A stretch of DNA of 64,000 bases, from assembly GCA_012932865.1 (NCBI GenBank), contig SAXG01000089.1, positions 1 to 64,000 of the forward strand, read 5' to 3'. Position numbers and translations under genes: made by a program. Below are positions 61,557-64,000 of this stretch, piece by piece. Position 1 is the stretch's first letter. Each line of letters opens with the position of its first letter. The stretch is from Amylostereum areolatum (lineage: Eukaryota; Basidiomycota; Agaricomycetes; Russulales; Stereaceae). The notes beneath the pieces are model-generated. The model made no database searches. It was not told the origin of the DNA and worked only from the letters and a program-made list of their open reading frames with translations.

Positions 61557-63486
61557 CCCCAAGTACTTCCAAGTACGCGCAACAAGGCCAGGAGCAGTAA
61601 CCTCCCTCGGTGACGTCGAACTCCGACGACGCATCCGCGACTGCAAAACCAAGGACATCGAGGTCGTTCAAGCCCTGGACGCCATCTTACGAAACGGACC
61701 ACGTACACTCGTCAAGAACCTTCAAGAGTGGAACTACGAAGAAGGCCTGGTCCTGTTTAGAGGAAAGGTATACGTCCCTGCGGATGACGAGTTGCGACGC
61801 GACATTGTCAAAATGTACCATGAATCGCCCCTGGCTGGACACCCTGGTCACTTCAAGACTTACAAGCTTGTGAGTCGTGAATATTGGTGGCCTGGCATGT
61901 CTGTCTTTGTCCGCGACTTTGTAGCAGGATGCGCAACCTGCCAGTCGACGAAGACACAGAGCAGCCGACCCCACGTCGACATGATCCCAAACGAAGTACC
62001 CGATCGACCATTTGGCGTCATCTCCACCGACTTCATCGTCGAACTCCCTGACTGCGAAGGCTATAACGCCGTCAATGTTGTGGTCGATCGCCTCACCAAG
62101 ATGGTGGTTACCACCCCATGTACAATGAAGATCACCAGCGACGGCACGGCCGACATTCTCTTCGATAAGGTATACCGACACTACGGCTTAGCAGACAAGA
62201 TCATCTCGGATCGTGGACCCCAATTTGCTGGACAGGTAATGCGTACACTCAACGAGAAGCTCGGAATCAAGTCCGCCCTCAGCACAGCGTATCACCCACA
62301 GACAGACGGCCAAACCGAACGCGAGAACCAGAACCTCGAGCAGTTTCTGCGAGTATTCTGCAACTACCGTCAAGACGACTGGGTGAAGTGGTTGCCCTTC
62401 TTCGAGTTTTCTCACAACTCTCGCACCCATGCAGCTACTGGAAAGGCTCCCTTTGAAGTCCTCTACGGCTTCCTCCCCAAGATGTACCCATCCGTAAACC
62501 CGTCCTCAAAGGTCCCTGCAGTTGAAGAACACCTCCGTCAACTTGAAGAAGTCCGACAAGAGATCAAAGCCAGCCTTGTCCTCGCATCTGACTTAATGAA
62601 GCACTACAATGGTGACACGATCAGCAAATCGACACTGTTCGCCGTTGGAGACAAGGTCTGGCTCGAAGGCAAAAACCTGAAGACGACGAGGCCGAAAGCT
62701 AAGCTTGCTGCCAAACGATTTGGACCCTTCGAGATCGTTGACGTCATTAGCCCAGTGAACTACCGCCTGAAGCTGCCGAAGACGTGGAGAATCCACCCAG
62801 TCTTCCATGCTTCGCTGCTCACCGCGTACAAGGAGACAACGGCACATGGTCCAAACTATGAACAACCGCCGCCTGACCTCGTTGATGACGAAGAAGAATA
62901 TGACGTTGAAGACATCATCGACTTGAAGCCGACCCGCAACAAGAAAGGCATACAATACCTCATCAAGTGGGCAGGCTATCCTGACTCCGAGAATACCTGG
63001 CTCCCTCGCTCCTCGCTCTCAAAGGTCACCGACATGATCGATGCCTTCCACAAACGCCACCCAAATGCGCCCCGCCCCGTGCGTTCCCTCGGCATCTCCT
63101 TTGACGATTTTCTCGCATCTACCCTTGCAGATGACATCACGCTCCAGGCGAAAGCGCGTCTTAAAGGGGGGGGTAATGTCACGGATCACTCCATTTCTCT
63201 CTTCGTTTGCAGACCTCGTACACGCGACGTGTCACGGCACATGACTTTCTCTTGCATCACGTGCTTCAATGACGTCACTGCCCGGACTTCCGAGCGGGGT
63301 TCCGCATCCTTATCTAGGACATCACTGCTCCGGACCTTCGTCCTCCGCCCCATGACTCCTTTCCTATTGTTCCCCCCGCTCGCACCACTATCGCATCGCA
63401 TCGCACCATCGTTCCCACTTGTATATAAGGACAGTGTTTCTCTTCCCTTTTCCCTAGACTGTCCATCTCGTCATACGGTACTGTAG
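61543..63486 (+). CDS. pol: Pol part 2: integrase and chromodomain, separated by deletion
   Basis: Resumes in another frame directly after the deletion (VLLDPKYFQVRATRPGAVTS). The integrase zinc finger H..HPGHFKT...CATC lies near 61830-61950. The catalytic core shows TDFIVELP (first Asp), SDRGPQFAGQ (second Asp) and TDGQTERENQ (Glu). The GPFEIVDVISPVNYRLKLP block follows, then a C-terminal chromodomain, YDVEDIIDLKPTRNKKGIQY, LIKWAGYPDSENTWLP, which in chromoviruses directs insertion to modified histones. The frame runs past the polypurine tract into the right LTR and stops at 63484-63486. It has no start codon of its own, so it is normally made only as part of Pol. Confidence 0.88.
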   Translation, partial: RVLLDPKYFQVRATRPGAVTSLGDVELRRRIRDCKTKDIEVVQALDAILRNGPRTLVKNLQEWNYEEGLVLFRGKVYVPADDELRRDIVKMYHESPLAGHPGHFKTYKLVSREYWWPGMSVFVRDFVAGCATCQSTKTQSSRPHVDMIPNEVPDRPFGVISTDFIVELPDCEGYNAVNVVVDRLTKMVVTTPCTMKITSDGTADILFDKVYRHYGLADKIISDRGPQFAGQVMRTLNEKLGIKSALSTAYHPQTDGQTERENQNLEQFLRVFCNYRQDDWVKWLPFFEFSHNSRTHAATGKAPFEVLYGFLPKMYPSVNPSSKVPAVEEHLRQLEEVRQEIKASLVLASDLMKHYNGDTISKSTLFAVGDKVWLEGKNLKTTRPKAKLAAKRFGPFEIVDVISPVNYRLKLPKTWRIHPVFHASLLTAYKETTAHGPNYEQPPPDLVDDEEEYDVEDIIDLKPTRNKKGIQYLIKWAGYPDSENTWLPRSSLSKVTDMIDAFHKRHPNAPRPVRSLGISFDDFLASTLADDITLQAKARLKGGGNVTDHSISLFVCRPRTRDVSRHMTFSCITCFNDVTARTSERGSASLSRTSLLRTFVLRPMTPFLLFPPLAPLSHRIAPSFPLVYKDSVSLPFSLDCPSRHTVL

Positions 63487-63596
63487 CGCACGTTGCACTA
63501 CCCTAGACCCCGGCACTCTCGAATCTATTTTCTTCTCGCTCCTCCCATCGTCGCGACTTAGGCGGTTCATCGGTCTCATAAACTGCGTTTCTGACA
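63177..63596 (+). repeat. Right LTR (3' LTR)
   Basis: A 420-bp repeat matching 56765-57184 with about nine substitutions. It follows the purine tract AAAGGGGGGGG at 63163-63173, the plus-strand primer of reverse transcription. Confidence 0.95.
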
Positions 63597-63970
63597 TGGG
63601 CCACCTCGCAAGGTAAAACAAAGGTTCGCAGTGTTCATCCCTCGCACCGTACCAAGCAACATATTTACCTGCTCGGTAGGCGACTGCGACGATTTTTCCG
63701 AGATGCATGCCGTGAATTCATCACTTGGTGCGCACGTGAGATCGGTGTATGGGTGTTTGTGCTGTACGGTGTTGATCCCGAGTTGGAGGGGAAAGCAGAC
63801 ATGTGAGCATTAACTTTCTGTGCCCTAGTTTCTAACTCAAGCACCTGTCCGGTAGCATGGACTTTTCAGTCCAGCTTGGCCTCTCAAAAAAGCCGTTCAA
63901 GAAAATATTCTCTCTGAAACCCCTATTCAAAAAGGTTGACGACTTCATCGAGGACGCGACCAGTGAGCCC
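63597..63970 (+). CDS. Exons of a gene running off the window end
   Basis: Directly after the right LTR a frame opens with WATSQGKTKVRSVHPSHRTK, QHIYLLGRRLRRFFRDACRE and FITWCAREIGVWVFVLYGVD, ending LEGKAD before gtgagc near 63801. After an intron ending ccggtag (about 63855) the next exon begins MDFSVQLGLSKKPFKKIFSL and ends DDFIEDAT before gtgagc near 63970. Splice sites are good. It may be the 3' continuation of the gene at 56479-56764, split by the Ty3 element. Family not recognised; the gene is incomplete at the window edge. Confidence 0.45.
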
Positions 63971-64000
63971 CCCTTATAGTCATGGTACCAAGCGAGGCTG

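Larger units (their letters stand above)
56765..63596 (+). mobile_element. Ty3/gypsy LTR retrotransposon (chromovirus), defective
   Basis: A 6,832-bp element: two 420-bp LTRs (TGTCAC...CTGACA), an 11-nt self-priming-type primer-binding site, a long leader, gag, pol with protease, reverse transcriptase, partial RNase H and integrase, a C-terminal chromodomain, and a polypurine tract (63163-63173) just before the right LTR. The order PR-RT-RH-IN plus chromodomain defines a Ty3 chromovirus. An internal deletion near 61541 removes most of RNase H and the following linker and breaks the frame, so the copy is not autonomous. The LTRs differ at about nine positions by eye (near 2%), which implies a moderately recent insertion. 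No flanking 5-bp duplication was found (ctcgt versus tgggc). Confidence 0.92.

Overview
The window is nuclear DNA of a basidiomycete fungus, most likely an Agaricomycete of the wood-decay type. The signs are GC-rich genes split by many 40-120 nt GT-AG introns, three copies of a DUF6534-type seven-helix membrane protein (a basidiomycete expansion), aryl-alcohol-oxidase-like GMC flavoenzymes, F-box/LRR proteins, a NACHT-WD40 NLR and a Ty3 chromovirus. No rRNA, tRNA or CRISPR array was recognised.

Layout. 1-10.8 kb: a low-complexity conserved protein gene whose conserved blocks lie in three reading frames, an unrecognised multi-exon gene region, and an F-box protein. 10.9-17.2 kb: two nearly identical 1.2-kb copies of a non-autonomous TIR DNA transposon in opposite orientation, each with its own 9-bp target duplication, on either side of a DUF6534 gene. 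17.7-32.7 kb: an intact GMC oxidase, a convergent SAM methyltransferase, a second DUF6534 gene, an F-box/LRR gene, a third DUF6534 gene, and a second GMC oxidase that is a pseudogene. 32.9-42.5 kb: four ordinary, mostly clean genes of unknown function with divergent or convergent spacing.

42.8-55.1 kb looks like a store of broken genes: two fragments of a lysyl-tRNA synthetase gene with the same 3' flank, a large NACHT-WD40 NLR whose ATPase half is broken while its 15-repeat WD40 array is still open, and an intron-containing pseudogene of the nucleolar GTPase NOG1. 55.2-64 kb: an 18-bp minisatellite, a two-exon gene, and a 6.8-kb Ty3/gypsy chromovirus with 420-bp LTRs that interrupts or abuts another gene running off the window.

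Two signals stand out. The retroelement has an 11-nt primer-binding site complementary to its own predicted mRNA 5' end, which is Tf1-type self-priming. Its roughly 1.35-kb leader contains no ATG in any frame, although one frame is almost entirely open and protein-like. The DUF6534 and GMC genes may form a duplicated membrane-protein/oxidase neighbourhood.
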